A stretch of 64,000 nucleotides of DNA from positions 1,378,501-1,442,500 of the forward strand of contig NZ_LT629705.1 of the NCBI RefSeq assembly GCF_900103875.1. The letters run 5' to 3'. A model generated the notes under the pieces. That model did no database searches. It saw only the letters and a list, made by a program, of their open reading frames with translations, and was not told where the DNA came from. Below are positions 8,082 to 16,797 of the stretch, one piece after another; within the stretch, counting starts at the first letter, position 1, and each line of letters opens with the position of its first letter. Made by a program: the position numbers and the translations under genes. This DNA comes from Pseudomonas arsenicoxydans (lineage in GTDB: Bacteria > Pseudomonadota > Gammaproteobacteria > Pseudomonadales > Pseudomonadaceae).

Positions 8082-9380
8082 ATGCCCGAATACGTTAATT
8101 GGCTTCGCCACGCTTCGCCTTACATCAATGCCCACCGGGATTGCACCTTCGTCGTCATGCTGCCCGGCGACGGCGTCGAGCACCCCAACTTCGGCAACAT
8201 CGTCCACGACCTGGTGTTGCTGCACAGCCTGGGTGTGCGACTGGTGCTGGTTCACGGTTCCCGCCCGCAAATCGAAACTCGTCTTGCCGCACGCGGCCTG
8301 ATCCCGCATTACCACCACGGCATGCGCATCACCGATGCCGCAACGCTTGAGTGCGTGATCGATGCGGTGGGCCAACTGCGCATCGCCATCGAAGCGCGAC
8401 TGTCGATGGACATGGCCTCGTCCCCAATGCAGGGCTCGCGTCTGCGGGTGGCCAGCGGCAACCTAGTGACCGCACGGCCGATCGGTGTGCTTGAAGGCGT
8501 CGATTATCATCACACCGGCGAAGTGCGTCGGGTCGACCGCAAGGGTATCAATCGTCTGCTGGACGAGCGCTCCATCGTGCTGCTGTCGCCGTTGGGCTAC
8601 TCGCCGACCGGTGAGATCTTCAATCTGGCGTGTGAAGACGTCGCCACCCGCGCGGCTATCGATCTGGGGGCCGATAAATTGCTGCTGTTCGGCGCTGACT
8701 TGGGGCTGATCGATGAAAACGGTCGTCTGGTTCGCGAACTGCGCCCACAACAGGTGCCAGCGCATTTGCAGCGCTTGGGCAGCAACTATCAGGCTGAACT
8801 GCTGGATGCCGCGGCAGAGGCTTGCCGGGGCGGCGTGGCGCGCAGCCATATCGTCAGCTACGCCGAAGACGGCGCGCTGCTGACCGAACTGTTCACCCGC
8901 GACGGTGGCGGTACGCTGGTCGCCCAGGAGCAATTCGAGGTTGTTCGCGAAGCGGCGATCGAAGACGTCGGCGGTTTGCTGGACTTGATCAGTCCGCTTG
9001 AGGAGCAGGGCATTCTGGTGCGTCGTTCTCGCGAGGTCCTTGAGCGTGAGATCGAACAGTTCAGCGTGGTTGAGCGCGAAGGCATGATCATCGCGTGTGC
9101 GGCGCTGTATCAGATTGCCGATTCGGATGCCGGGGAGTTGGCCTGCCTGGCGGTGAACCCGGAGTATCGCCATGGCGGTCGCGGTGACGAGCTACTGGAA
9201 CGCATAGAAACCCGTGCCCGGGCCCAGGGGTTGAAAACCTTGTTCGTGTTGACGACCCGCACCGCTCACTGGTTCCGCGAGCGTGGTTTCGAGCCAAGCA
9301 GCGTCGAGCGCCTGCCGTCGGCGCGGGCCTCGCTGTACAACTATCAGCGTAATTCGAAGATCTTCGAAAAGGCTTTGTAA
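8082..9380 (+). CDS. argA: N-acetylglutamate synthase
   Basis: 432 residues. It acetylates glutamate with acetyl-CoA, the committed step of arginine synthesis, and is classically inhibited by arginine. The N-terminal ~280 residues are the amino acid kinase-like domain that binds arginine (GDGVEHPNFGNIVHDL, LVLVHGSRPQIETRL). The C-terminal ~145 residues are a GNAT acetyltransferase domain (ELACLAVNPEYRHGGRGDELLERI for acetyl-CoA). I chose ATG 8082 (MPEYVNWLRHASPY) because it gives the family length; an in-frame ATG at 8028 adds 18 residues without similarity. The ribosome site before 8082 is weak. It is convergent with the TauA-like gene. Confidence 0.94.
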   Translation: MPEYVNWLRHASPYINAHRDCTFVVMLPGDGVEHPNFGNIVHDLVLLHSLGVRLVLVHGSRPQIETRLAARGLIPHYHHGMRITDAATLECVIDAVGQLRIAIEARLSMDMASSPMQGSRLRVASGNLVTARPIGVLEGVDYHHTGEVRRVDRKGINRLLDERSIVLLSPLGYSPTGEIFNLACEDVATRAAIDLGADKLLLFGADLGLIDENGRLVRELRPQQVPAHLQRLGSNYQAELLDAAAEACRGGVARSHIVSYAEDGALLTELFTRDGGGTLVAQEQFEVVREAAIEDVGGLLDLISPLEEQGILVRRSREVLEREIEQFSVVEREGMIIACAALYQIADSDAGELACLAVNPEYRHGGRGDELLERIETRARAQGLKTLFVLTTRTAHWFRERGFEPSSVERLPSARASLYNYQRNSKIFEKAL

Positions 9381-9383
9381 CCT

Positions 9384-9421
9384 GATCGTTCCCACGTCGA
9401 CGCCTCGACGTGGGAACGATC
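9384..9421. terminator. Perfect 17-bp stem hairpin between convergent genes
   Basis: Arms GATCGTTCCCACGTCGA and TCGACGTGGGAACGATC are separated by four bases. The outer GATCGTTCCCACG is identical to the ends of the ~105-bp repeats at 14788 and 19888, so this looks like a shortened copy of that repeat now placed as a shared terminator for argA and the TauA-like gene. There is no long T-run. Confidence 0.7.
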
Positions 9422-9431
9422 TTTACGTGTG

Positions 9432-10421
9432 TTATTCAGTGACGAACTTCGCGCTGACATACGCCGAATAATCCGGCAGCACCGTCTCGACCTTCCCTTG
9501 CTCCTTCAAGAACTTCGCCGTCTCGCCAATGGCCTTGGCCGTGCCGCCGTCCAGTAGCGCGCTGGTCTGTTGCGCCTTGGCATCCGGGAACGCGGAGCCG
9601 GCCAGCAGCTCCGGCACATCAGCGGCATTGGCACCGGTCAGTTTGGCGATTTTCTGCACGGGTACCGAGTCCGCCGTCCAGCTGTCTTTATGCGCGGCAT
9701 AGTCGGCGAATGAGTCCAGGGTGACCTTGGCGAACTTGGCCACAACGTCTGGATGCTTCTCTGCGTAATCCTTGCGCGCCACCCACACCTCGAACGTCGG
9801 CGCACCCCACTGGCCGACCTGTGCTGCGTCGGTCAAAGTCTTGCCTGTCTTGCGGATTTCCCCCAATGCCGGCGACCAGACAAACGCGCCATCAATGTCG
9901 CCACGCTTCCACGCCGCCGCGATTTCCGCCGGTTGCAGGTTCACCACTTTAACTTTCGAGGCATCCAGGCCCCAATGCTTCAGCGCGCCGAGCAAGCTGT
10001 AGTGGGAGGTTGAAACGAATGGCGTGGCGATGGTTTTGCCGATCAGATCTTGCGGTTTCTCGATGCCGCTGCCGTTGCGCACCACCAGTGCTTCCGCCGC
10101 GTTGATCTGGGCGGAAACGATAAACGCCACGATCGGCAGATTGCGCGAAGCGGCTGCTGCCAGAGGGCTAGAACCGAGGTTGCCGATCTGGACGTCACCC
10201 GAAGCAATCGCCGTGACCACTTCAGGACCGCTATTAAACCGGCGCCAGTCGATTTTCTGGCCTATGGTTTGCTCGTAAGTGCCGTCAGCCTGGGCGACTT
10301 TGCTGGGGTCGATGCCGGTTTGATAGCCGACGGTGAGGTTCTGCGCGTGAGCGTTCGAAGAAACTACTAGCAATACATAAACTGTAACAATTAAGCTGGA
10401 TAGTGCGCGTTTGGTCGTCAT
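9432..10421 (-). CDS. tauA: TauA-like taurine/sulfonate ABC transporter binding protein, orphan
   Basis: 329 residues with a Sec signal peptide (hydrophobic VTVYVLLVV, cleavage probably after AHA near residue 26). The mature protein LTVGYQTGIDPSKVAQADG...RRFNSGPEVVTAIASGDVQIGNLGSSPLAAA split over two lobes is typical of periplasmic taurine-binding proteins. Taurine transport needs TauB and TauC, and use needs the dioxygenase TauD, but none is adjacent. It may therefore pair with a transporter elsewhere or share SsuBC. The symbol names the family rather than a proven orthologue. It is divergent from the first oprD gene and shares a 349-bp control region that contains a long inverted repeat. 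Confidence 0.8.
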   Translation of the reverse strand: MTTKRALSSLIVTVYVLLVVSSNAHAQNLTVGYQTGIDPSKVAQADGTYEQTIGQKIDWRRFNSGPEVVTAIASGDVQIGNLGSSPLAAAASRNLPIVAFIVSAQINAAEALVVRNGSGIEKPQDLIGKTIATPFVSTSHYSLLGALKHWGLDASKVKVVNLQPAEIAAAWKRGDIDGAFVWSPALGEIRKTGKTLTDAAQVGQWGAPTFEVWVARKDYAEKHPDVVAKFAKVTLDSFADYAAHKDSWTADSVPVQKIAKLTGANAADVPELLAGSAFPDAKAQQTSALLDGGTAKAIGETAKFLKEQGKVETVLPDYSAYVSAKFVTE

Positions 10422-10770
10422 GGCGCTGCCTTTCGATAGGGTTTGATTGCGGATGCGTCAAAGCTAATCGATCTAAAAAACGGCTAACAAATACCATTTA
10501 GGAATTAGCTTATGAGCCGGTGCTGCGCCTCGGTTCAAGGGGAAAGCGCGGAGCTAAATTCCTAAAGGGTATTAAAAAGAATTGGGTGATTTCTTTTTGG
10601 GCGGACGTCCCGGCAGGAGCAAATTTAATGGGGGTTAGACGATGGTCGTAGACACACATAGTTACGATTGACTTGTGGGTCACGGTCTGGCGCTAATCGC
10701 GCATCTTAGGATCCCGGGCATTCGACTCAGGGCCAGGAACACAAGAATTAGAAACGAGAGGAGCTGAACA
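10422..10770. promoter_or_regulatory. Divergent control region, tauA-like / oprD
   Basis: 349 bp without a gene. The left part is AT-rich near the tauA start. The centre holds the inverted repeat annotated at 10490–10573. The right 88 bp form an oprD leader repeated upstream of the second porin. No intrinsic terminator is visible. Confidence 0.6.
10490..10573. repeat. 21–22 bp inverted repeat with 41-bp loop
   Basis: The left arm 10490–10510 (AATACCATTTAGGAATTAGC plus one base) pairs with the right arm 10552–10573 (AGCTAAATTCCTAAAGGGTA plus TT) with one mismatch and one unpaired base. The arms are AT-rich and contain TTAGGAATT / AATTCCTAA. It could be a paired operator for a LysR-type regulator of sulfur starvation genes (CysB-like), or the ends of a small mobile element. 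The sequence alone does not decide. Confidence 0.6.
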
Positions 10771-10860
10771 ATGAACAAGTCCACCTTGGCCCTGGCCGTG
10801 GCAGTAGGGGTTATGGCGCAGCAGGCAGGCGCCGCGGGTTTCCTGGAAGACAGCAAGGCT
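10683..10860 (+). repeat. oprD leader and signal-peptide repeat, copy 1
   Basis: This block of 178 bp covers the 88-bp leader and the first 30 codons of the first porin. It matches 12386–12556 closely, starting CGGTCTGGCGCTAA and ending GAAGACAGCAAGGCT. The similarity drops sharply in the coding region after this block. Confidence 0.85.
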
Positions 10861-12111
10861 TCCGTTAGCTCCCGCACCATGTATTACGACGCAGATGTGC
10901 GTGAAGGTGCGAGCACAGCTGCTAACAGACAGCGAGAAACCGCTGAGGGGCTCAAGTTCGATTACCTGTCTGGTTTCACCCAAGGTACCGTTGGTTTTGG
11001 TATCGACGCCCAGGCGCTCGTGGGTATCCATCTGGATGGTGGCAAGGGTCATCACCCGATTGGTAACGCCAACTCCTTCTTCCCTAGCGATGGCAATGCT
11101 TCGGCGGATGAGTGGAGCCGTTTGGATGGCAACGTCAAGGCGCGCTTCTCGAAGACCGAAGCCCACCTGGGTGGGGGACTGGCACCTCAGTTGCCGATCC
11201 TGCTATCGAACGACAGCCGTTTGCTGCCGCAGACCTTTGAAGGTGGCACCATCACCTCGAAGGAAATCGACAACGTGACCTTCAACCTGGGTCAACTGGA
11301 GCACGCGTCGGGTCGCGCCTCTTCCAACGACACCGGTATGGCGGTGGCTGGCGGTACTCAGGACAGCAACCAGTTCCGTTACGCAGGTGCTGACTGGAAA
11401 GTTACCAAAGACCTTCTGTTGCAGTACTACTATGCGAACCTGGAAGACTACTACAAGCAGAACTTCCTCGGCCTGGTGCACGTTTACCCGATCGCGCCTA
11501 ACCAATCCTTCAAGACCGACATTCGCTATTTCGATAGCAGCTCTGACGGTAAGAACGGCGATGCGGGCTACCGCTTCAACAACAACAACGGTTATGCCAA
11601 GACCCCGGGCGAAGTTGATAACAAGACCTGGAGCGCCATGTTCACGTACACCCTGGGCGGTAACGCGTTCCTGCTCGGGCATCAACGTGTCAACGATGAC
11701 GGCGGCTTCGTTTTCCTGAACCAGGGCAGTCTTGTTGATGACAAAGGTCGTCAAGAAGGTGCTGGCGGCGCGAGCTTCTACTCGTTTACCGACGCCACGG
11801 TTGGCAGCTTTATCCGTGCCGGTGAAAACACCACGTTCGGTCAGTACTCCTATGACTTCGCCTCTCTGGGCGTGCCAGGTCTGAAAGCATCCATTGCTTA
11901 CTTGAATGGCCAGGACATCAAGGCTACCAACGGTACTGGTAAAGACCTGAGTGAGCACGAGACCGACGCGCGTATCGACTACGTGATTCAAACTGGTGCA
12001 CTTAAAGGGTTTGGTACAACGCTGCGTCACGGTACTTACCGTGGCAACACCAGCACCCTTGATCAAGACCAGACCCGTTTGATCTTCAACTACACCTACA
12101 GCTTCCTGTAA
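10771..12111 (+). CDS. OprD-family outer membrane porin (copy 1)
   Basis: 446 residues. Signal peptide MNKSTLALAVAVGVMAQQ with cleavage near AGA-AGF (about 22). The mature part shows the OprD pattern: ASVSSRTMYY near the start, FDYLSGFTQGTVGFGIDAQALVG, a central SGRASSNDTGM stretch, LLLQYYYANLEDYYKQNFLGLVH split between β-strands, and a final strand ending in YSFL with aromatic C-terminus for BAM recognition. It forms an 18-strand channel for a small acidic or aromatic substrate. The sulfonate context suggests a sulfonate or similar anion, but that is inference. A GAGGAG ribosome site precedes the start. An intrinsic terminator follows. Confidence 0.9.
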   Translation: MNKSTLALAVAVGVMAQQAGAAGFLEDSKASVSSRTMYYDADVREGASTAANRQRETAEGLKFDYLSGFTQGTVGFGIDAQALVGIHLDGGKGHHPIGNANSFFPSDGNASADEWSRLDGNVKARFSKTEAHLGGGLAPQLPILLSNDSRLLPQTFEGGTITSKEIDNVTFNLGQLEHASGRASSNDTGMAVAGGTQDSNQFRYAGADWKVTKDLLLQYYYANLEDYYKQNFLGLVHVYPIAPNQSFKTDIRYFDSSSDGKNGDAGYRFNNNNGYAKTPGEVDNKTWSAMFTYTLGGNAFLLGHQRVNDDGGFVFLNQGSLVDDKGRQEGAGGASFYSFTDATVGSFIRAGENTTFGQYSYDFASLGVPGLKASIAYLNGQDIKATNGTGKDLSEHETDARIDYVIQTGALKGFGTTLRHGTYRGNTSTLDQDQTRLIFNYTYSFL

Positions 12112-12120
12112 TTGCCATCA

Positions 12121-12154
12121 AAAAAAGCCTCGCCTTCGGGCGAGGCTTTTTTTT
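12121..12154 (+). terminator. Rho-independent terminator after oprD copy 1
   Basis: Stem AAGCCTCGCC / GGCGAGGCTT with a TTCG loop, followed by a run of eight T. Confidence 0.95.
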
Positions 12155-12466
12155 GTCCTGGTATATTCCAAATAGATATCAGTTAGTAATTTTATATTCT
12201 TTTTGGCTTTTAGCGTAAGCGCCTAAAGTGGGCGGCAGTTGCGCCGATAGCCTGTGTCACGGCGCCTATCTATATTCCTGAATGGCATGAAAAATAAATT
12301 AAATAGATATTTTTAGGTTTAACATGCCGGCCCGAAACCATGTGGTCGGACCACGACCCTAGACGCGCACGGTCCAGTTGACGTGCGGTCTGGCGCTAAA
12401 CGCGCATTTCAGGATCCAGGGCATTCGACCCAGGACCAAAAAATTAGAAACGATAGGAGCGAAACA
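12155..12466 (+). promoter_or_regulatory. Intergenic control region before oprD copy 2
   Basis: About 310 bp without a gene. It is AT-rich between 12165 and 12215 and again at 12285–12320. The decamer AAATAGATAT occurs twice in direct orientation, at 12170–12179 and 12301–12310. The last ~80 bp repeat the leader of copy 1. No clear −35/−10 pair stands out. Confidence 0.5.
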
Positions 12467-12556
12467 ATGAACAAGTCCACCTTGGCCCTGGCTGTGGCCG
12501 TAGGGGTTTTGGCGCAGCAGGCAGGCGCCGCCGGTTTCATCGAAGACAGCAAGGCT
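12386..12556 (+). repeat. oprD leader and signal-peptide repeat, copy 2
   Basis: 171 bp matching 10683–10860. The non-coding leader is about as conserved as the coding part: for example the GGTCTGGCGCTAA, GGGCATTCGAC and ATTAGAAACGA blocks are kept. Confidence 0.85.
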
Positions 12557-13843
12557 ACTTTGGGGCTGCGCAACTTCTACATCAACAACGATAACCGTGA
12601 CAGCGCTGCCGGCACTGCGGCCAACAAGGCTGCCGGTGTCCAGAGCAAGAACGAAGAATGGGGCCAGGGCTTCGACCTGCGCTTCATCTCCGGCTACACC
12701 CAGGGCACCGTCGGCTTCGGTATCGATGCCATCGGCCTGCTGGGCGTACGTCTGGATTCGGGCGGCGGCACCAACGGCGCCACTGCCACTTCTTACGGCG
12801 GCACGGTGTTTCCAAGCAAGTCCAACGGCGAAGCGGTTGATAACTTCTCCAGCCTGGGCCTGACCGCCAAAGCCAAGATCTCCCAGACCGAACTGAAGCT
12901 GGGCACCTTGCAGCCAAAACTGCCGGTGATCGTGACCAACGATGGTCGTCTGCTGCCGCAAACCTTTCAGGGTGGCCAGATCACCTCGAACGAGATCAAG
13001 GACCTGACACTGGTCGGTGGTCAGATCGAGCACGCCAAGGGTCGTAACTCCAGCAACAACGAAGAGTTGTCTATTGCCGGTGCGAACTCTCCTACTGCTA
13101 CTGGCCGTGACAGCAACAAGTTCATCTATGGCGGCGGTGACTACAAAATCACCAAAGACCTGACTGCTCAGTACTACTACGGCAAGTTGGAAGATTTCTA
13201 CAAGCAGCACTTCCTGGGTCTGGTTCACAACTGGGCTATCGGCCCGGGCGTGTTGAAGTCTGACTTGCGTTACTTCAACAGCTCCGATGACGGCGCCAAC
13301 GGTCACGACTCGGCTTACTTCAGCAGCGGTAACTATCAAAGCTTCCGTGCCGGTAAAGGCAAGGTCGACAACAACCTGTACAGCGGCCTGTTCCTGTACT
13401 CCGTTGCCGGTCACACCTTCGGTGGCGGTTACCAGGTCAGTAACGGTAGCAGCGACTTTCCTTGGCTGAACCAGGGTGACGGCTCGTCGGCTTACATCAT
13501 TACCGACTCGCAGATCGCCAAGTTCGCCCGCGCCGGTGAACGTACCTGGCAAGCTCGCTACTCGTATGACTTCGCCAAGGTTGGCCTGCCAGGCGCGACT
13601 GCCGGCATCGTCTACCTGCGTGGTGACAATATCGACACCATCAGCAGCACCAGCACCGCTGTGGCCGGCTCCGGCCGTTCCGAGTGGGAACGCGACCTGA
13701 CCCTGGCCTACGTCGTGCAACAAGGCCCGCTGAAGAACCTGGGCTTGATGTGGAAAAACGCCATGTGGCGCAACGATGTCCCAGGCCAGCGCGACCAGGA
13801 CGAAAACCGTCTGATCGTCAGCTACTCGATCCCGCTGATGTAA
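12467..13843 (+). CDS. OprD-family outer membrane porin (copy 2)
   Basis: 458 residues from ATG 12467, chosen because the signal peptide MNKSTLALAVAVGVLAQQ begins there after a TAGGAGC ribosome site; the open frame extends 28 codons upstream through the leader. OprD hallmarks are FDLRFISGYTQGTVGFGIDA, KLPVIVTNDGRLLPQTFQGG, HAKGRNSSNNEE and TAQYYYGKLEDFYKQHFLGL; the protein ends in a β-strand (LIVSYSIPLM). It differs from copy 1 in loop lengths, so the two likely take different substrates. It carries its own terminator at 13865. Confidence 0.92.
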   Translation: MNKSTLALAVAVGVLAQQAGAAGFIEDSKATLGLRNFYINNDNRDSAAGTAANKAAGVQSKNEEWGQGFDLRFISGYTQGTVGFGIDAIGLLGVRLDSGGGTNGATATSYGGTVFPSKSNGEAVDNFSSLGLTAKAKISQTELKLGTLQPKLPVIVTNDGRLLPQTFQGGQITSNEIKDLTLVGGQIEHAKGRNSSNNEELSIAGANSPTATGRDSNKFIYGGGDYKITKDLTAQYYYGKLEDFYKQHFLGLVHNWAIGPGVLKSDLRYFNSSDDGANGHDSAYFSSGNYQSFRAGKGKVDNNLYSGLFLYSVAGHTFGGGYQVSNGSSDFPWLNQGDGSSAYIITDSQIAKFARAGERTWQARYSYDFAKVGLPGATAGIVYLRGDNIDTISSTSTAVAGSGRSEWERDLTLAYVVQQGPLKNLGLMWKNAMWRNDVPGQRDQDENRLIVSYSIPLM

Positions 13844-13864
13844 CAGCGCCCGCGTAACGGCTGC

Positions 13865-13904
13865 AAAAAAAGCCCCGCCCGGCATCTCGCCGGGCGGGGC
13901 TTTT
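13865..13904 (+). terminator. Rho-independent terminator after oprD copy 2
   Basis: Long GC stem AAAAGCCCCGCCCGG / CCGGGCGGGGCTTTT with a short loop. Confidence 0.95.
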
Positions 13905-14135
13905 ACGTTTCAAGGCGAGCTCACCCCCGTAATCCCGCCTTGATTTTTCCCTCTTTGCAGCAACTCAAGGCCTTCTCGAACCTTGTGAGCGATAGTCGTC
14001 TCGATGTTCACCAAGGTCCAGTGAACAGATCTTTAATATTCATTTACGATCTAAACAAATTGATATTTATTCTTTTTAATCCATAAGAAACTTAGGCACA
14101 GTTGAGCTCAACAAGCACTCACCAGGAGCAGCACC
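13905..14135 (+). promoter_or_regulatory. AT-rich promoter region of lsfA
   Basis: Base composition shifts to strongly AT-rich from about 14028 to 14095, just before lsfA, unlike the surrounding GC-rich DNA. In pseudomonads lsfA and ssu are induced by sulfate starvation through LysR-type regulators of the CysB family, whose sites are AT-rich. No exact site can be assigned. The ribosome site CAGGAGCAGC is clear. Confidence 0.45.
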
Positions 14136-14774
14136 ATGAGTCTCAGACTGGGCGACATTGCCCCCGACTTCGAACAGGATTCCAGCGCCGGCACTATCCG
14201 TTTTCACGAATGGCTGGGCGATAGCTGGGGCGTGCTGTTTTCCCATCCGGCGGACTTCACTCCGGTGTGCACCACCGAACTGGGCTTCACTGCAAAGCTC
14301 AAGGATGAGTTTGCCAATCGCGGCGTCAAAGCCATTGCCCTGTCCGTGGACCCAGTGGACTCGCACCACAAGTGGATCGAGGACATCAACGAAACCCAGA
14401 ACACGCTGGTCAATTTCCCGATCCTTGCCGACGCTGATCGCAAGGTCTCGGACCTCTACGACCTGATTCATCCGAATGCCAACGACACCCTGACCGTGCG
14501 CTCGCTGTTTGTGATCGACCCGAGCAAAAAGGTTCGGCTGACGATTACCTATCCGGCAAGCACCGGGCGCAACTTTCACGAGATCCTGCGGGTGATTGAC
14601 TCGCTGCAACTCACCGACAACTACAAGGTGGCCACACCGGCCAACTGGCAGGACGGTGATGAGGTGGTGATCGTGCCGTCGCTCAAGGACGAAGACGAAA
14701 TCAACAAACGCTTTCCCAAGGGGTATCGCGCGGTGAAGCCGTACCTGCGCCTGACGCCACAACCAAACCGGTAA
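14136..14774 (+). CDS. lsfA: 1-Cys peroxiredoxin LsfA
   Basis: 212 residues, Prx6 subfamily. The peroxidatic Cys45 lies in HPADFTPVCTTELG. There is no resolving Cys in the usual place, and the long C-terminal arm (GYRAVKPYLRLTPQP) is that of 1-Cys enzymes. It reduces peroxides in the cytoplasm. In Pseudomonas it is a sulfate-starvation protein next to ssu, where FMNH2-dependent desulfonation produces reactive oxygen. A ~105-bp repeat separates it from ssuE, so it is probably transcribed from its own promoter. Confidence 0.93.
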   Translation: MSLRLGDIAPDFEQDSSAGTIRFHEWLGDSWGVLFSHPADFTPVCTTELGFTAKLKDEFANRGVKAIALSVDPVDSHHKWIEDINETQNTLVNFPILADADRKVSDLYDLIHPNANDTLTVRSLFVIDPSKKVRLTITYPASTGRNFHEILRVIDSLQLTDNYKVATPANWQDGDEVVIVPSLKDEDEINKRFPKGYRAVKPYLRLTPQPNR

Positions 14775-14787
14775 GCCATCAACACTA

Positions 14788-14891
14788 GATCGTTCCCACG
14801 CTCTGCATGGGAACGCCGCCCGTGACGCTCTGCGTCACTTTGGACGCGGAGCGTCCATGGATGCATTCCCACGCAGAGCGTGGGAACGATC
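14788..14891. repeat. ~105-bp cruciform repeat, copy A
   Basis: Outer arms GATCGTTCCCACGCTCTGC and GCAGAGCGTGGGAACGATC pair perfectly. Inside are further short palindromes (CATGGGAACG..., GACGCTCTGCGTC, GGACGCGGAGCGTCC), giving a clover-like foldback. It matches the element at 19888–19995. It resembles the intergenic repeat families described in P. fluorescens, but I cannot assign a family name. Confidence 0.85.
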
Positions 14892-14935
14892 AGCAGGGGA
14901 TTTCAGGCCGTTTCGACGGCCTGTTTTTTTGCCCG

Positions 14936-15080
14936 GAAGAAGTGAATTCATATATCGCCAAAGTGCATAACCAAATGAATAAATATGATTTATGGATATA
15001 ACAATCACCTGTTAAGGTCACTTCCATCCAAGCGAGATCGCAAACCGCGAATCGCCACCACCCTTCAAGGAATCGTCTGA
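14936..15080 (+). promoter_or_regulatory. AT-rich promoter region of ssuE
   Basis: An AT-rich stretch from about 14943 to 15005 (ATAACCAAATGAATAAATAT and TTATGGATATAACAA) precedes ssuE. It resembles the composition of the lsfA promoter and fits a CysB/Cbl-type activator site, but no consensus can be proven. AAGGAAT provides the ribosome site. Confidence 0.45.
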
Positions 15081-15674
15081 ATGCTGGTCGTCTCACTCGG
15101 TGGCAGTCCGAGCCAACGCTCCCGTTCCGGGGTGCTGCTGGAGCGCTCCCAACGCTGGTTGCAGGAGCAAGGTGTGGAAGTGGTGAGTTATCAGGTACGG
15201 GACTTCCCGGCCGAAGACTTGCTGCACGCACGCTTCGACAGCCCAAAGGTGATCGACTTGCTGCAACAGATCGAAAACGCGGATGGCCTGCTGATTGCCA
15301 CGCCGGTTTACAAGGCATCGTTCTCCGGCGCTCTGAAAACCGTGCTGGACCTGCTGCCCGAACGCGCCTTGGCCCACAAGGTGGTTTTGCCAATGGCTAC
15401 CGGCGGCAGCATCGCCCACATGCTGGCGGTGGATTACGCGCTCAAACCGGTGCTGTCGGCGTTGAAAGCCCAAGAGATGCTGCACGGGATTTTCGCCGTA
15501 GACAGCCAGATCGCGTATGGCGAAGGCAGCGCCCAGGCGCAGTTGGCGCCAGAGCTGGAACAACGACTGAATGAATCGCTGGAATTGTTTTTCAGCGCCA
15601 TGGCCCGACGGCCCAAGCCGCTTGATCCGAACCTGTTGAATGAGCGTTTGTTGAGTGCTCGCTGGAGCATTTGA
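15081..15674 (+). CDS. ssuE: NADPH-dependent FMN reductase
   Basis: 197 residues, flavodoxin-like fold. It supplies FMNH2 to the monooxygenase SsuD. The FMN phosphate loop [11 protein letters not shown] is at about 7–17, and [21 protein letters not shown] is the conserved flavin-binding segment. The [14 protein letters not shown] helix contains the Tyr associated with the π-helix of the SsuE type. It is the first gene of ssuEADCBF. Confidence 0.95.
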   Translation: MLVVSLGGSPSQRSRSGVLLERSQRWLQEQGVEVVSYQVRDFPAEDLLHARFDSPKVIDLLQQIENADGLLIATPVYKASFSGALKTVLDLLPERALAHKVVLPMATGGSIAHMLAVDYALKPVLSALKAQEMLHGIFAVDSQIAYGEGSAQAQLAPELEQRLNESLELFFSAMARRPKPLDPNLLNERLLSARWSI

Positions 15675-15776
15675 GCCAGCACTCAAGCCACCCCTGAATT
15701 TGCTTCACTCCACCTTACTCAGCCGCCAACGGCCAAGCAGGTGCAGCCAAAACCCTACTGCAAAAAGGAGAGCGCT

Positions 15777-16742
15777 ATGCGCACTGTCATTTTGCGTCGT
15801 GGTCTGGTCGCTCTGTTTATTGCGGCTGTGTCCTTCGGCGCCATCACTCAAGCTCAAGCCGAGACGCTGCGGATCGGTTATCAGAAATACGGCACCCTGG
15901 TGCTGCTCAAAGCCAAAGGCACCCTCGAAAAGCGCCTCGCCGCCCAAGGCGTTGACGTGCAATGGACTGAATTCCCCGGAGGCCCGCAATTGCTCGAAGG
16001 CCTGAACGTCGGCTCCATCGACTTCGGTGTCACCGGCGAAACTCCGCCGGTATTCGCTCAAGCGGCGGGTGCCGATCTGCTCTACGTCGCCTACGAACCA
16101 CCAGCACCCCACAGCGAAGCGATCCTGGTGCCAAAGGACTCGCCGATCAAATCGGTGCAGGACCTCAAGGGCAAGAAAGTCGTCCTGAACAAAGGCTCCA
16201 ACGTTCACTACCTGTTGGTCCGCGCGCTTGAAGACGCCGGCCTCAAATACACCGACATCCAGACCGTTTTCCTGCCGCCGGCCGATGCCCGCGCCGCGTT
16301 CGAACGTGGCAGCGTCGACGCCTGGGTGATCTGGGACCCGTACCAGGCCGCTGCCGAACAACAACTGCAAGCTCGCACCCTGCGCGATGGTCAGGGCATC
16401 GTCGACAACCATCAGTTCTACCTGGCAACCAAGCCTTACGCACAGAAAAACCCTGAGGTGATCAAGACCCTCGTGGAAGAAGTGCGCGCGGTCGGCGAAT
16501 GGTCCAAGGCCAATCCTGAAGACGTGACCAAACAGGTATCGCCACTGCTCGGCCTGCCTGCGGACATCACCCTGACCTCGGTGAAACGCCAGGGCTACGG
16601 CGCGGTGTTCCTCACGCCTGAAGTGGTCGCCGCCCAACAGAAAATCGCCGACAGCTTCTACCAGCTCAAGCTGATTCCGAAGCCGCTGAGCATCAAAGAC
16701 GTGATCTGGACGCCCTCGGCAGCCGTTGCCAAAGCTCCGTAA
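15777..16742 (+). CDS. ssuA: Alkanesulfonate ABC transporter binding protein
   Basis: 321 residues from ATG 15777, preceded by AAAAAGGAGAG; an in-frame ATG at 15741 would put 12 polar residues ahead of the signal peptide. Signal peptide cleavage is likely after AQA near residue 26 (mature [20 protein letters not shown]). It delivers aliphatic sulfonates to SsuC/SsuB. The family motifs [19 protein letters not shown] and [13 protein letters not shown] are present. Confidence 0.95.
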   Translation: MRTVILRRGLVALFIAAVSFGAITQAQAETLRIGYQKYGTLVLLKAKGTLEKRLAAQGVDVQWTEFPGGPQLLEGLNVGSIDFGVTGETPPVFAQAAGADLLYVAYEPPAPHSEAILVPKDSPIKSVQDLKGKKVVLNKGSNVHYLLVRALEDAGLKYTDIQTVFLPPADARAAFERGSVDAWVIWDPYQAAAEQQLQARTLRDGQGIVDNHQFYLATKPYAQKNPEVIKTLVEEVRAVGEWSKANPEDVTKQVSPLLGLPADITLTSVKRQGYGAVFLTPEVVAAQQKIADSFYQLKLIPKPLSIKDVIWTPSAAVAKAP

Positions 16743-16797
16743 CCAAAAGCCCAGCAACCAAAAGCCCAGTCACTCGATTCCCCAAGGAGACCACTCC

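Noticed and set aside
14807..15001. 64-codon frame starting in the ~105-bp repeat
   Set aside because: Its first half is repeat sequence and its second half is the AT-rich ssuE promoter. Such ORFs are a common annotation artefact of this repeat.
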